Origin: an uncultured Alphaproteobacteria bacterium
GTDB lineage: Bacteria; Pseudomonadota; Alphaproteobacteria; Rickettsiales; UBA1997
DNA: 8,720 nt
Assembly: GCA_903898475.1 (NCBI GenBank)
Contig: CAIUFU010000121.1
Coordinates: 1-8,720, forward strand
Direction: 5' to 3'
Below the pieces are notes generated by a model. It saw only the letters and a list, made by a program, of their open reading frames with translations. It was not told where the DNA came from and did no database searches. A program made the position numbers and the translations under genes. Positions 1-7,029 of the stretch are shown piece after piece; positions within the stretch are counted from its first letter, which is position 1, and each line of letters opens with the position of its first letter.

Positions 1-216
1 AGTCTAGATCAGCTAATTAATGTAGTTCCTAAAGATCCCGTTGACAGAAGGTTAACTTTTCATGGTCATGCTCTGAATCTCGATCCAAAAGGGATGCTGG
101 TACAGCAGCCGGCATTAAACACTGATAAACAATATTTACTCGGTATTAAGAGCAGCCATAGCGGAATTCAGACTCATCAGCTAGTCGCGCTAAGAGAGCG
201 AGCACGATCACAGTAA
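1..216 (+). CDS. C-terminal end of an unrecognised protein (5' end outside window)
   Basis: Frame 1 of the plus strand is open from the first base to a TAA at 214-216, giving a 71-residue C-terminal fragment with no start codon in the window. The visible part begins SLDQLINVVPKDPVDRRLTF, continues through a Gly/His-containing stretch (HGHALNLDPKG) and ends with a basic tail (LRERARSQ). There is no hydrophobic segment, Cys cluster or family motif that I recognise, so no function is assigned. Hand-counted G+C is about 43%. It is the only plus-strand gene seen and converges on the YdhS-like gene. The two stops overlap by 9 bp (208-216) with codons in antisense register, leaving no room for a dedicated terminator between them. 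The reading is supported by 71 uninterrupted codons of varied, protein-like composition, but without its N-terminus it remains a probable rather than certain gene. Confidence 0.6.
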   Translation, partial: SLDQLINVVPKDPVDRRLTFHGHALNLDPKGMLVQQPALNTDKQYLLGIKSSHSGIQTHQLVALRERARSQ

Positions 217-1536
217 ATTTTCTACCGTCACTCGCAAATCAGGAACTGAGGTGCATTCAAAATCACGACCGATATTGAGTCCGCCCAGTAAATGAATTTG
301 TGGGTGATTTGACTCAACTAAAAGCAGATCTTTTTTTAGTAAGTTAGCCGCCAACATCTGAGCAAAAAGCGGATATTTTTCAGCTTTAAATTCAAAGCCC
401 AAGCAGTTCACCACAAGATCGCAGACGATTTTCTCTTCTTTAGTTTCTACCAAGATTTTTCCATTTTCCTCGCTGATTTTTTTGACACCTTTTTTGCAAA
501 TTTCAATTTGTCCGCGCTCAATCATTTGCTCGATTAATTGCACTGACGAGATCGGCGCGCGATGACGAAAAATATTCCAGTAAGGAGAAAGGCGTAGAAA
601 TAATTTTTTGTTTTTTTGATCAAAATTTTGCCACAGCGAAGTGGTGATCGGGCGAATAGAATCAACCACATGGCGCAAATCAAATTGTGGATTTTGGCGT
701 AAGAAATTTCTGATTTTTAAGCACAAAAAAAGCATGCCACTTTTGGCGTCAGAAGCAGAAATAAAATTTGGATTTGCTTGAATTTGTGCGAAATGTTTTT
801 TGGGAAAATTGCCGCGACGCGAAATTACAAAAATTTTTCCCTCAAAGTTTTTCTTTTTCAAGCCAACGATCACGTCAACTGCGGTGAGGCCCGAGCCGAT
901 TAGGCACATTGTTTCGTTGCTAAATTTTTGTTCGTGAAATTGATGTGAATTTTCGTCCCACAACTTTTCTACAGTTCTCCTCGATGTCATGCTGAGCCTG
1001 TCGAAGCATGATTCTAGCCCCTGCCCAGAATCATGCTTCGACAGGTTCAGCATGACATCGAGAGGATTGGCGGGAAGGGCGCTTTGTGCAAAACTAGTTG
1101 CGAGCAAAACTCGATCGGCAGTAAATTTTTGGTTAATGACAAAGTTTTTTTCAATCGAAGTTACTTCCTCAGTAATAAACTCAAATTCAACGCCGTTCTT
1201 ATTTGCATCCACAAAAGCTTGCTTGGTTAACTCATCCAAATATTCGCCGTAAATTCGTCTTGGGGCAAAACCGTTTTCACCAATCTCAGACCAAATTTGC
1301 GGATATTTTTTTTCTAAAAATTCACAGAAATCTCGCGGCGCGTTAGAAAAAGCGCTCATTTTTATTGCCGGAACATTTAAAATGTAGTGGGGAGAAAAGC
1401 TTGTAAATGCAGCGCCGAGAGCATCGGGTCCGTTTTTTTCAAAAATCAGAATTTTAGTTTTTTCAGCTTTTTTTACCAAATGCAAAAAAGCCAAACGTCC
1501 ACAAAAACCAAATCCAATAATCGCAGTAATTTTCAT
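208..1536 (-). CDS. YdhS-like FAD/NAD(P)-binding protein carrying an in-frame palindromic repeat
   Basis: This 442-residue protein has an N-terminal Rossmann dinucleotide-binding motif GFGFCG (residues 8-13) followed by an acidic strand end (IFEKN, 31-35). Next come YILNVPAIKMSAF (51-63), typical of the uncharacterised YdhS/COG4529 flavoprotein family, and the second nucleotide-binding motif IGSGLTAVD (213-221). VNCLGF (377-382) is the usual late FAD-contact region. It is probably a soluble oxidoreductase; its substrate cannot be read from sequence. Residues 159-186 are encoded by a palindromic repeat inserted in frame between VLLATS and the second Rossmann motif, where relatives have a variable loop. 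The reading frame is otherwise intact. The start is set by an ATGA overlap with the upstream small gene, which implies translational coupling. A GAGGA ribosome-binding site lies at 1549-1553, but 12 nt from the ATG, wider than usual. Family assignment is moderately sure; retained activity is unknown. Confidence 0.85.
   Translation of the reverse strand: MKITAIIGFGFCGRLAFLHLVKKAEKTKILIFEKNGPDALGAAFTSFSPHYILNVPAIKMSAFSNAPRDFCEFLEKKYPQIWSEIGENGFAPRRIYGEYLDELTKQAFVDANKNGVEFEFITEEVTSIEKNFVINQKFTADRVLLATSFAQSALPANPLDVMLNLSKHDSGQGLESCFDRLSMTSRRTVEKLWDENSHQFHEQKFSNETMCLIGSGLTAVDVIVGLKKKNFEGKIFVISRRGNFPKKHFAQIQANPNFISASDAKSGMLFLCLKIRNFLRQNPQFDLRHVVDSIRPITTSLWQNFDQKNKKLFLRLSPYWNIFRHRAPISSVQLIEQMIERGQIEICKKGVKKISEENGKILVETKEEKIVCDLVVNCLGFEFKAEKYPLFAQMLAANLLKKDLLLVESNHPQIHLLGGLNIGRDFECTSVPDLRVTVENLL
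980..1062. repeat. Palindromic repeat copy 1, inside a coding gene
   Basis: The left arm 980-1015 and right arm 1027-1062 are reverse complements over 36 bp, with one non-Watson-Crick pair (g996 against t1046) and an 11-nt centre (1016-1026). The shared core of each arm is GTCATGCTGAGCCTGTCGAA followed by GCATGATT. The copy sits wholly inside the YdhS-like gene and is read through without a stop as roughly LDVMLNLSKHDSGQG then LESCFDRLSMTSR. The opposite strand is also open across it in one frame. It is the most diverged of the copies. Its centre matches the others only when read on the minus strand, so it is inverted relative to the other copies. Confidence 0.95.
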
Positions 1537-1793
1537 TGAGATTGAGATTCCTCAGCAGCTCTTTTTAAGCGACGTTCCAACAACATCGCGGTTCTTTTTT
1601 GCATCACTTCGTTAATTTTTTTAACATGCTTGCTGGCATTAATCATGAAAATGAACGGAAAAATTGAGTGCAAAAAAAGAATCGAACTCGCCAGCAAAAG
1701 CCACAAAGACGTGACAAAAGCGAATAAAAAATGTTCAAGGTAACCTTCGCCGGTTTCAACCAAATGGTTATTAAAGAAATTAGTTTTTTGCAT
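1533..1793 (-). CDS. Small DUF6356-like membrane protein
   Basis: This is an 86-residue protein. The segment ETGEGYLEH (13-21), followed by a long hydrophobic stretch (about 22-52) that contains LHSIFPFIF, matches my recollection of DUF6356. That family comprises alphaproteobacterial proteins of about 70 residues with a GE.Y.EH motif and a His-containing hydrophobic region ending in Pro. The hydrophobic stretch could form one long or two short membrane helices. The C-terminal third (53-86) is strongly charged (KHVKK, ERRLKRAAEE) and probably helical and cytoplasmic. The role of the family is unknown; the automatic label 'capsule biosynthesis' sometimes attached to it is not supported here. 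It starts 19 nt after the rel/spoT stop with no clear ribosome-binding site, and its TGA overlaps the next ATG. The last four residues, SQSQ, come from a 6-bp tandem duplication (TCTCAA twice). Confidence 0.75.
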   Translation of the reverse strand: MQKTNFFNNHLVETGEGYLEHFLFAFVTSLWLLLASSILFLHSIFPFIFMINASKHVKKINEVMQKRTAMLLERRLKRAAEESQSQ

Positions 1794-1812
1794 GTTTAAA
1801 TTTTTTTAAAGG

Positions 1813-3972
1813 TTAGCCGGCAATGCGCTCAACTTCGACAATCTTCTTCGAAATGCGCAAGGTCGATAAAATTTCTTCCAAATGGTCAACGCTCTTTACA
1901 TCGATATCAACCAGCAGTTCAAAATAGTCGGAGAGGCGATTAGTAATTTTAATATTGGTAATGTTAACTTTTTTCTTTGCGATTATGCTGCTTACGTCCG
2001 CCAAGCTTCCCGATTTGTTTTCAACCATCACTCTGATTCTGCTGGCATACATTTCATCACCAATTTCTTCGTCACTTTTCCAACAAACATCTAAAACTCT
2101 TTGTGGTGTTAAAACCAAATTTTTTAAATTTTTGCAGGTTTGATTGTGAATCGTCACGCCAGTTCCGGTGTTAATGATGCCAATAATTGGGTCTCCCGGA
2201 ATCGGGTTGCAGCACCCCGCGTAATGCATTGCCATGCCAAAAACCAAACCTTCAATTGGCAGCGAGTGGCTCGATTTCTTTTTTGGTTCGTGATGTGGTT
2301 TTGAAGATTTTTCTTTGGCGATTTCTTCTTGAAAATCGGGGTAAATTGCCTTGAGAACTTCTTGGCGCGAAATCACGCCTTCAGCCACTTTGAAGCATAA
2401 ATCGCCGACAGTTTTTTTGTGAAAATTGCTCAGGCATTTTTCCAAAAGTTTTTCGCTTAATTTCAAATCTTTTGAGGCGAAAAATTTATTCAAAATGACG
2501 CGACCAAGTGAGCTGTATTCTTCAAATTTTTCGCTGCGAATAAATGCTTTGATTGCCGAACGCGCTTTGGAAGTGGTGACAAATTGCAACCAATTTGGTG
2601 AAGGTTTGGCATTTTTTGCCGTAATGATTTCAACCTGATCGCCATTTTCGAGTTTTTGCCGCAGCGGCGAAATCGCGCCGTTAATCTTTGCCGAAACGCA
2701 GCTATTTCCAACGCCAGAGTGAACTTCGTAGGCAAAATCAATTACAGTTGAACCAAAGGGCAGGTTGAAAATGTCGCCATTTGGTGTGAAGCAAAATACC
2801 TTGTCTTGATGCATTTGCAGTTTGTGATTTTTCAAAACTTCCGAGGCATTTTCAGAAGTTTCAAAAAGATGCAACAGGTCGCGGATCCAGCGATATTGGT
2901 CATTTTCAGCATTGGTTTTGGCTGAAACTTTAGTCAGTTTTTCTTTGTAGCGCCAATGTGCTGCAACTCCAAGGCTAGAAAATTCGTGCATTTTTTGGTC
3001 ACGAATTTGAATTTCGATTTTCTTATTAAACGGTCCCAAAATTGTTAGATGTAGTGATTGGTAACCGTTTTCTTTCGGTGTGCTAATGTAGTCTTTGAAA
3101 GTGCCGGGGATCATGTTGTAGTACGAATTAATCGCACCGAGAATTCGGTAACATTCGCCCACATCTTTGCCAACAATGCGAAAAGCCATGATGTCGTGCA
3201 TGTTGTGAAAGCCGATATTTTGGTCGCGCATTTTGCGCCAGATTGAGTAGGGCTTTTTTTCGCGTCCCGAAACTTCGCATTCGATTTTCTCCAAATCTAA
3301 AATGCGTTTGAGATCTTCGAGAATTTTCTCGATGAGGTTTTTATTTTTTTCGCGCAGTTCGTTAATGTGAGAGATGATTTGATTGCGCGCTTCAGCATCA
3401 ATAATTTCAAAACACAAATCTTCCATTTCATCTTTGATTTTGCTAAGCCCAATGCGACCGGCAAGTGGTGCGTAAATATCTAAACTTTCTTGTGCCTTTT
3501 TAATTTTTTTCTCTTTTGAGGGCACGTAAAAAAGCGTGCGCATGTTGTGCAGGCGGTCGGCGAGTTTTAAGATTAAGACGCGAATGTCTTGCGACATTGC
3601 CAAAGCTAATTTGCGGAAATTTTCCGCAACTATTTCGCTGGAAGGCACCGAATGAATTTTGCCCAGTTTGGTCACGCCATCAACTAAATTTGCCACTTCT
3701 TCGCCAAAATCTTTTTCGATTTCTTCGAGAGTTACTTCGGTGTCTTCCACAACGTCGTGCAGTAAAGCGGTGATGATTGAGGCTTGGTCGAGTTTGAGAT
3801 CGATTAAAATTTCAGCAACAGCCAGAGGATGTGAAAAATAAGGATCGCCCGAATGACGCTTTTGATTGCCGTGCGATGCTTTGGAAAAAAGGTAGGCTTT
3901 TTGGATCAGTTGTTCGTTGAGGTTTGGGTGGTAAGTGCGGATTTTGGCGATTAATTCTGAAGGTGAGATCAT
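1813..3972 (-). CDS. spoT: Bifunctional (p)ppGpp synthetase/hydrolase, Rel/SpoT type
   Basis: This 719-residue protein has the full long RSH architecture and makes and degrades the stringent-response alarmone (p)ppGpp. The hydrolase domain (about 25-150) keeps its Mn-binding and catalytic set: R39, H48, the HDVVED motif (H72, D73, E76, D77), D139 and N143, so hydrolysis should work. The synthetase domain (about 230-345) has GREKKPYSIWRKM (236-248), D260 in HDIMAFRIV, GYQSLH (303-308) and E320 in IEIQIR, so synthesis is also likely. The TGS domain is at about 390-450, a conserved Cys region with C587, C588, H609 and C613 follows, and an ACT domain occupies about 645-719. Oddity: the charge motif normally RFKD reads TFKD (291-294). 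It is the first gene of a three-gene cluster. The ATG at 3972 has no good Shine-Dalgarno sequence, but the N-terminus aligns with family starts. Rel or rsh would be an equally valid name. Confidence 0.97.
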   Translation of the reverse strand: MISPSELIAKIRTYHPNLNEQLIQKAYLFSKASHGNQKRHSGDPYFSHPLAVAEILIDLKLDQASIITALLHDVVEDTEVTLEEIEKDFGEEVANLVDGVTKLGKIHSVPSSEIVAENFRKLALAMSQDIRVLILKLADRLHNMRTLFYVPSKEKKIKKAQESLDIYAPLAGRIGLSKIKDEMEDLCFEIIDAEARNQIISHINELREKNKNLIEKILEDLKRILDLEKIECEVSGREKKPYSIWRKMRDQNIGFHNMHDIMAFRIVGKDVGECYRILGAINSYYNMIPGTFKDYISTPKENGYQSLHLTILGPFNKKIEIQIRDQKMHEFSSLGVAAHWRYKEKLTKVSAKTNAENDQYRWIRDLLHLFETSENASEVLKNHKLQMHQDKVFCFTPNGDIFNLPFGSTVIDFAYEVHSGVGNSCVSAKINGAISPLRQKLENGDQVEIITAKNAKPSPNWLQFVTTSKARSAIKAFIRSEKFEEYSSLGRVILNKFFASKDLKLSEKLLEKCLSNFHKKTVGDLCFKVAEGVISRQEVLKAIYPDFQEEIAKEKSSKPHHEPKKKSSHSLPIEGLVFGMAMHYAGCCNPIPGDPIIGIINTGTGVTIHNQTCKNLKNLVLTPQRVLDVCWKSDEEIGDEMYASRIRVMVENKSGSLADVSSIIAKKKVNITNIKITNRLSDYFELLVDIDVKSVDHLEEILSTLRISKKIVEVERIAG

Positions 3973-3994
3973 TTAAAATCAGGCTAGTTTTTGA

Positions 3995-4017
3995 ATTTTC
4001 TCCACGCTGGAGAAAAT
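3995..4017. promoter_or_regulatory. 23-bp perfect inverted repeat in the spoT leader
   Basis: ATTTTCTCCA and TGGAGAAAAT are exact reverse complements (10 bp) separated by CGC. The site ends 22 nt before the spoT start codon on the minus strand. It could be an operator or a small mRNA hairpin near the ribosome-binding region. It is less likely to be a terminator, because no T-run follows on either strand. It is unrelated in sequence to the large palindromic repeats. The structure is seen directly; its function is a guess. Confidence 0.45.
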
Positions 4018-4118
4018 GTTGGGAATTTTAAGAATCCTTTAAAATCAAGGGTTTGTGAGGTGTTGGTTGCAAAAAATTAGGTTTTGAAAATCATTTTCCG
4101 ATCACTCTTAATCACATT

Positions 4119-4202
4119 CTTAGTCATGCTGAGCCTGTCGAAGCATGATTCTGGGCACCATCGTGCCACGAATCATGCTTCGACAGGCTCAGCATGACTA
4201 AG
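4119..4202. repeat. Palindromic repeat copy 2, between aroA and spoT
   Basis: The arms 4119-4151 and 4170-4202 are perfect reverse complements over 33 bp. The 18-nt centre can itself fold, with GGCAC (4154-4158) pairing with GTGCC (4163-4167). The copy lies 21 bp beyond the aroA stop and about 146 bp upstream of spoT, at the boundary between the two gene clusters. There is no T-tract after the stem on either strand, so it is not a standard intrinsic terminator, although so strong a hairpin could protect the aroA transcript 3' end or stall polymerase. The outer pairs CTTA/TAAG differ from those of the other copies. Confidence 0.97.
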
Positions 4203-4223
4203 TAGAAGGTTAGCGAAAAATAG

Positions 4224-5552
4224 CTAAACCCCTTCAAACCCCGAGCCAAAATCTTCAAAAATTTTCTCAAAATTCGGAAAGCTTGTCGCAATCATCGAAG
4301 CATCGTCAATTTCAGTACCTCCCTCCATCATCAAGCCCATGACCAAGAACGACATTGCAATTCGGTGATCCATTGCGGTTGAAATTTTTACTGCGTTTTT
4401 TTGTTGTTTGACGCCGCCTGCAACTTCTAAAAAGTCGTCACCCATTTTGGCGCTAACGCCACAAGCCTCAAGGTTTTGCGCAATCATCAAAAGACGATTA
4501 CTTTCTTTCACTTTTAATTCAGCAAGGCCGTTCATTTTTGTGGTGCCTTGCGCGTTTGCTGCTGCAACCGCCAAAATCGGATATTCGTCAATCATGCTTG
4601 AAGCGCGATGTGCCGGCACTTCAACGCCTTTGAGATCACTTGATTCAACCAAAATATCGGCAACTTTCTCGCCGCCAATTTCGCGTTCGTTAATTAATTC
4701 AATTTTGCCGCCCATCTCGCGCAAAGTAACAACCACGCCGTCGCGCAAAGGATTAACACCGACATTTTTAATTTTGATTTTGGAATTTTTTACCAAAAGT
4801 GCCGCAACAATCAAAAAGGCTGCGGACGAAATGTCGCCCGGTACTTCAAAATTTTTGGCGTCAAATTCTTGCAAACCCGAGTAAGAAATTTTGGTGCCAT
4901 TTTCAAAATTGTCGCAGGCGATTTTTAAGCCCAAATAACGCATCATGATTTCAGTGTGGTCGCGGCATTTTTCGGGCTCGATGATTGTGGTAGTGCCGCG
5001 AGTCACAAGACTAGCAAGCAAGATGCAGCTTTTGACTTGGGCTGAGGCCATTTTCATTTTATACTCAATTGGCAAAGGATCTTTGGCGCCAATAACGGCA
5101 AAAGGCATCAAGCCGCCTTGACGGGAAATAATTTGAGCGCCGAATTGTTTGATTGGTTCTAAAACGCGATTCATTGGGCGTTTGCGTAGTGAGGCATCAC
5201 CCGTAAAAAATGAGGTGAAATTGTAAGGAGTAACAAGACCCGCCATCAAGCGCGCTGCGGTGCCGGAGTTGCCCATGTCGAGAACGTCAGTTGGCTCAGC
5301 TAATCCGCCAACGCCAGAGCCATTAACCATCCAGTGGTCAGAATTTTTTTCAATTGCCACACCCATTAAACGAAGAGCGGCGGCGGTTTTTAAAACATCT
5401 TCGCCTTCGAGAAGGCCGGTGATTTTGCTTTTGCCGTGGGCAAGTGCGGCGAAAATTAAGGAGCGGTGTGAAATTGATTTGTCGCCAGCAACTAAAATTT
5501 CACCTTTGAGAGCAACATCTTTTTTGCGTGAGAGTAGAGGTTTTGAAGTCAT
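4224..5552 (-). CDS. aroA: 3-phosphoshikimate 1-carboxyvinyltransferase (EPSP synthase)
   Basis: This 442-residue cytosolic enzyme of the shikimate pathway joins phosphoenolpyruvate to shikimate 3-phosphate on the route to chorismate. Visible motifs are GDKSISHRS (23-31, with the substrate-binding Lys25 and Arg30), GNSGTAAR (94-101), SAQVKS (170-175), RDHTE (197-201), SMIDEYP (319-325, with the catalytic Asp322), KVKESNR (347-353) and DHRIAMSF (395-402). The overall pattern, including GLLEGEDV near residue 50, follows alphaproteobacterial AroA proteins. Unlike the well-known CP4 enzyme, it has Gly rather than Ala in the GN.(G/A)T loop. KESNR replaces the commoner KESDR. The length is normal for the family. 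The ATG overlaps the nuoN TAA by one base (TAATG), with a good AGGA ribosome-binding site, so translation is probably coupled to nuoN. Placement directly behind complex I genes is unusual. Confidence 0.97.
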   Translation of the reverse strand: MTSKPLLSRKKDVALKGEILVAGDKSISHRSLIFAALAHGKSKITGLLEGEDVLKTAAALRLMGVAIEKNSDHWMVNGSGVGGLAEPTDVLDMGNSGTAARLMAGLVTPYNFTSFFTGDASLRKRPMNRVLEPIKQFGAQIISRQGGLMPFAVIGAKDPLPIEYKMKMASAQVKSCILLASLVTRGTTTIIEPEKCRDHTEIMMRYLGLKIACDNFENGTKISYSGLQEFDAKNFEVPGDISSAAFLIVAALLVKNSKIKIKNVGVNPLRDGVVVTLREMGGKIELINEREIGGEKVADILVESSDLKGVEVPAHRASSMIDEYPILAVAAANAQGTTKMNGLAELKVKESNRLLMIAQNLEACGVSAKMGDDFLEVAGGVKQQKNAVKISTAMDHRIAMSFLVMGLMMEGGTEIDDASMIATSFPNFEKIFEDFGSGFEGV

Positions 5553-7015
5553 TACAGTCCTGCAAAATTGGCGATTGAATTTGTGATTGCGTCGAGGAAG
5601 AAAATGAAAAGTAAGTTGAAAAGCGCTGTAACAAAAATGATTACTTTGATGTTGGTGGTTTGGTCAAGCTCCATTACTTTTTGCGGCTCATCGAAATACA
5701 TGATTTTGACGATGCGTAAATAGTAGTAGGCAGAAACCACACTGAACAAAACTGCCAAAATTGCTGCCGCTAAATGGCCTTGAGCAAGGATGGCAGTTAG
5801 GATGAAGAATTTAGAGAAGAATCCGGCAAGTGGTGGAATTCCGGCAGTTGAAAACATCAAAGCGGCAAGAGCGAAAGCCATGAAAGGGTTGGTTTTTGAA
5901 AGTCCGGCAAGTGAAGAAATTTCAAAAATTTTGTCGTTTTCTAAGTCACTTTCTTTGTCGGTGGTGGCGCTGGTAACTAGGTTTAAGAAGCCGAAAGAAC
6001 CAATTGAGATCAACGCGTAAATCACCATGTAAAGGATGCAGGCGGTAAACCCTTCTTTACTCAAAACTGCCATGCCAAGCAAGACGAAGCCGACGTGGCC
6101 AATTGAGCTGTAGGCCAAAAGTCTTTTGAAACTTTTTTGAAAAATCGCGCCAAAGCTGCCAACTGCCAAAGAAAGAATGGCTGAGAAAATGAAGACTTTT
6201 TCAATGCCGTGCCAGCCGATGATTAGCGCGTAGAATAAACGCAACAACGCCATTACTGCGGTGAATTTGGCGACAGTAGCAAAGAAGGTAGTCGAGATTG
6301 TGGCTGAACCTTCGTAAACGTCAGGGCTCCACATGTGGAAAGGTGCGGCAGCGATTTTGAAAAACATTGCGGTGATTACCAAAACAAAACCAAACATTAC
6401 GCCAACCGGAATTTGCGGAGCGACATTTGGTTTGTGGTAAAGTTCCATCAAAGCGCTGAAATTAGTGGTGCCAGAAAAGCCGTAAATTAGTGAAATGCCA
6501 AAAAGCAAAATGCCTGAAGCCAAGCAGCCAAGAATAAAATATTTCATCCCAGCTTCAGAAGATTTTGCTGAGTCGCGATTTAATGCGGCAAGAAGGTAAA
6601 GTGAAAGTGCTTGCAGCTCTAAGCCTAAATAGAAAACCAAAAAGTCATTTGCTGAAACCAAAATCATGCCGCCAGATGTTGCAATCATCAAAAGCGCTAA
6701 AAATTCGGCGCTGATTTTTGGAAAACTACTGACGAATTTAAATGAAAATAAAACTACCACAGCAAGCAGTCCAACAGTGACTGCTTTGACGAAAGAGGTG
6801 AAGGAATTTGAGGCGAACATTTTGCTGAAAATGACGTCGGCGGTGGTGAAGTTTTTTAGCACCAAGAAAAGTGCCAAGCCACAAAATAAAAGCGAGAGCA
6901 GGTGCGAGATGTAGAAAAAATCTTTTACTTTTTTAGCGAAGAAAACATCTGACATTAAGATGATTAAGGCGCCGAGGAATAAAGTGATTTCTGGAGAGAT
7001 TAGAGTGAGGTTCAT
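5552..7015 (-). CDS. nuoN: NADH-quinone oxidoreductase subunit N (complex I membrane subunit)
   Basis: This is one of the antiporter-like, proton-pumping subunits in the membrane arm of respiratory complex I. From the ATG at 7015 the product is 487 residues, close to the E. coli length of about 485. It is almost entirely hydrophobic, consistent with about 14 transmembrane helices. The charged channel residues are present: E133 (LGLELQALS), K158 (GMKYFILG), K220 (FFKIAAAPFHMWSPDVYEG), K250 (TVAKFTAV) and K402 (FFSKFF). E133 and K158 have the same numbers as in E. coli, which supports this start. An earlier in-frame ATG at 7057 would add 14 residues (MLRQAQHDIEKYFT), but nine of those are encoded by the palindromic repeat, so it is not preferred. 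No clear Shine-Dalgarno sequence precedes the chosen start. The gene follows nuoM, with repeat copy 3 in the gap, and overlaps aroA by one base. Confidence 0.96.
   Translation of the reverse strand: MNLTLISPEITLFLGALIILMSDVFFAKKVKDFFYISHLLSLLFCGLALFLVLKNFTTADVIFSKMFASNSFTSFVKAVTVGLLAVVVLFSFKFVSSFPKISAEFLALLMIATSGGMILVSANDFLVFYLGLELQALSLYLLAALNRDSAKSSEAGMKYFILGCLASGILLFGISLIYGFSGTTNFSALMELYHKPNVAPQIPVGVMFGFVLVITAMFFKIAAAPFHMWSPDVYEGSATISTTFFATVAKFTAVMALLRLFYALIIGWHGIEKVFIFSAILSLAVGSFGAIFQKSFKRLLAYSSIGHVGFVLLGMAVLSKEGFTACILYMVIYALISIGSFGFLNLVTSATTDKESDLENDKIFEISSLAGLSKTNPFMAFALAALMFSTAGIPPLAGFFSKFFILTAILAQGHLAAAILAVLFSVVSAYYYLRIVKIMYFDEPQKVMELDQTTNIKVIIFVTALFNLLFIFFLDAITNSIANFAGL
5558..5561 (-). 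promoter_or_regulatory. Ribosome-binding site of aroA within the nuoN 3' end
   Basis: On the minus strand AGGA is followed by five bases and then the aroA ATG (AGGACTGTAATG). It lies in the last nuoN codons and supports both the chosen aroA start and a coupled nuoN-aroA message. It is the clearest Shine-Dalgarno match at a standard spacing among the genes of this window. Confidence 0.6.
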
Positions 7016-7029
7016 GGTAAAATATTTTT

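Noticed and set aside
65..72. GTCATGCT in the plus-strand gene fragment as a repeat remnant
   Set aside because: Only 8 bases match the repeat arm and the following bases diverge, so chance is sufficient.
980..1062. CRISPR-like repeats formed by the four palindromes
   Set aside because: Copies are kilobases apart with genes between them, and lack regular spacing or short spacers.
989..1252. Plus-strand open frame of 87 codons starting in repeat copy 1
   Set aside because: It is antisense to the well-supported YdhS-like gene. Its start and early codons are simply the other strand of the palindrome, and the rest resembles no protein family.
4119..4202. Intrinsic terminator for aroA
   Set aside because: The stem is very strong, but no T-run follows on either strand, and the same element occurs inside an operon and inside a gene.
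4210..4227. Small hairpin TTAGC/GCTAA at the aroA stop
   Set aside because: It has only five weak pairs, an 8-nt loop and no following T-tract, so it could arise by chance in AT-rich DNA.
4408..4884. Plus-strand open frame of 158 codons opposite aroA
   Set aside because: It mirrors aroA codons, is rich in Ser/Pro/Thr, and has no recognisable domain, whereas aroA is unmistakable on the other strand.
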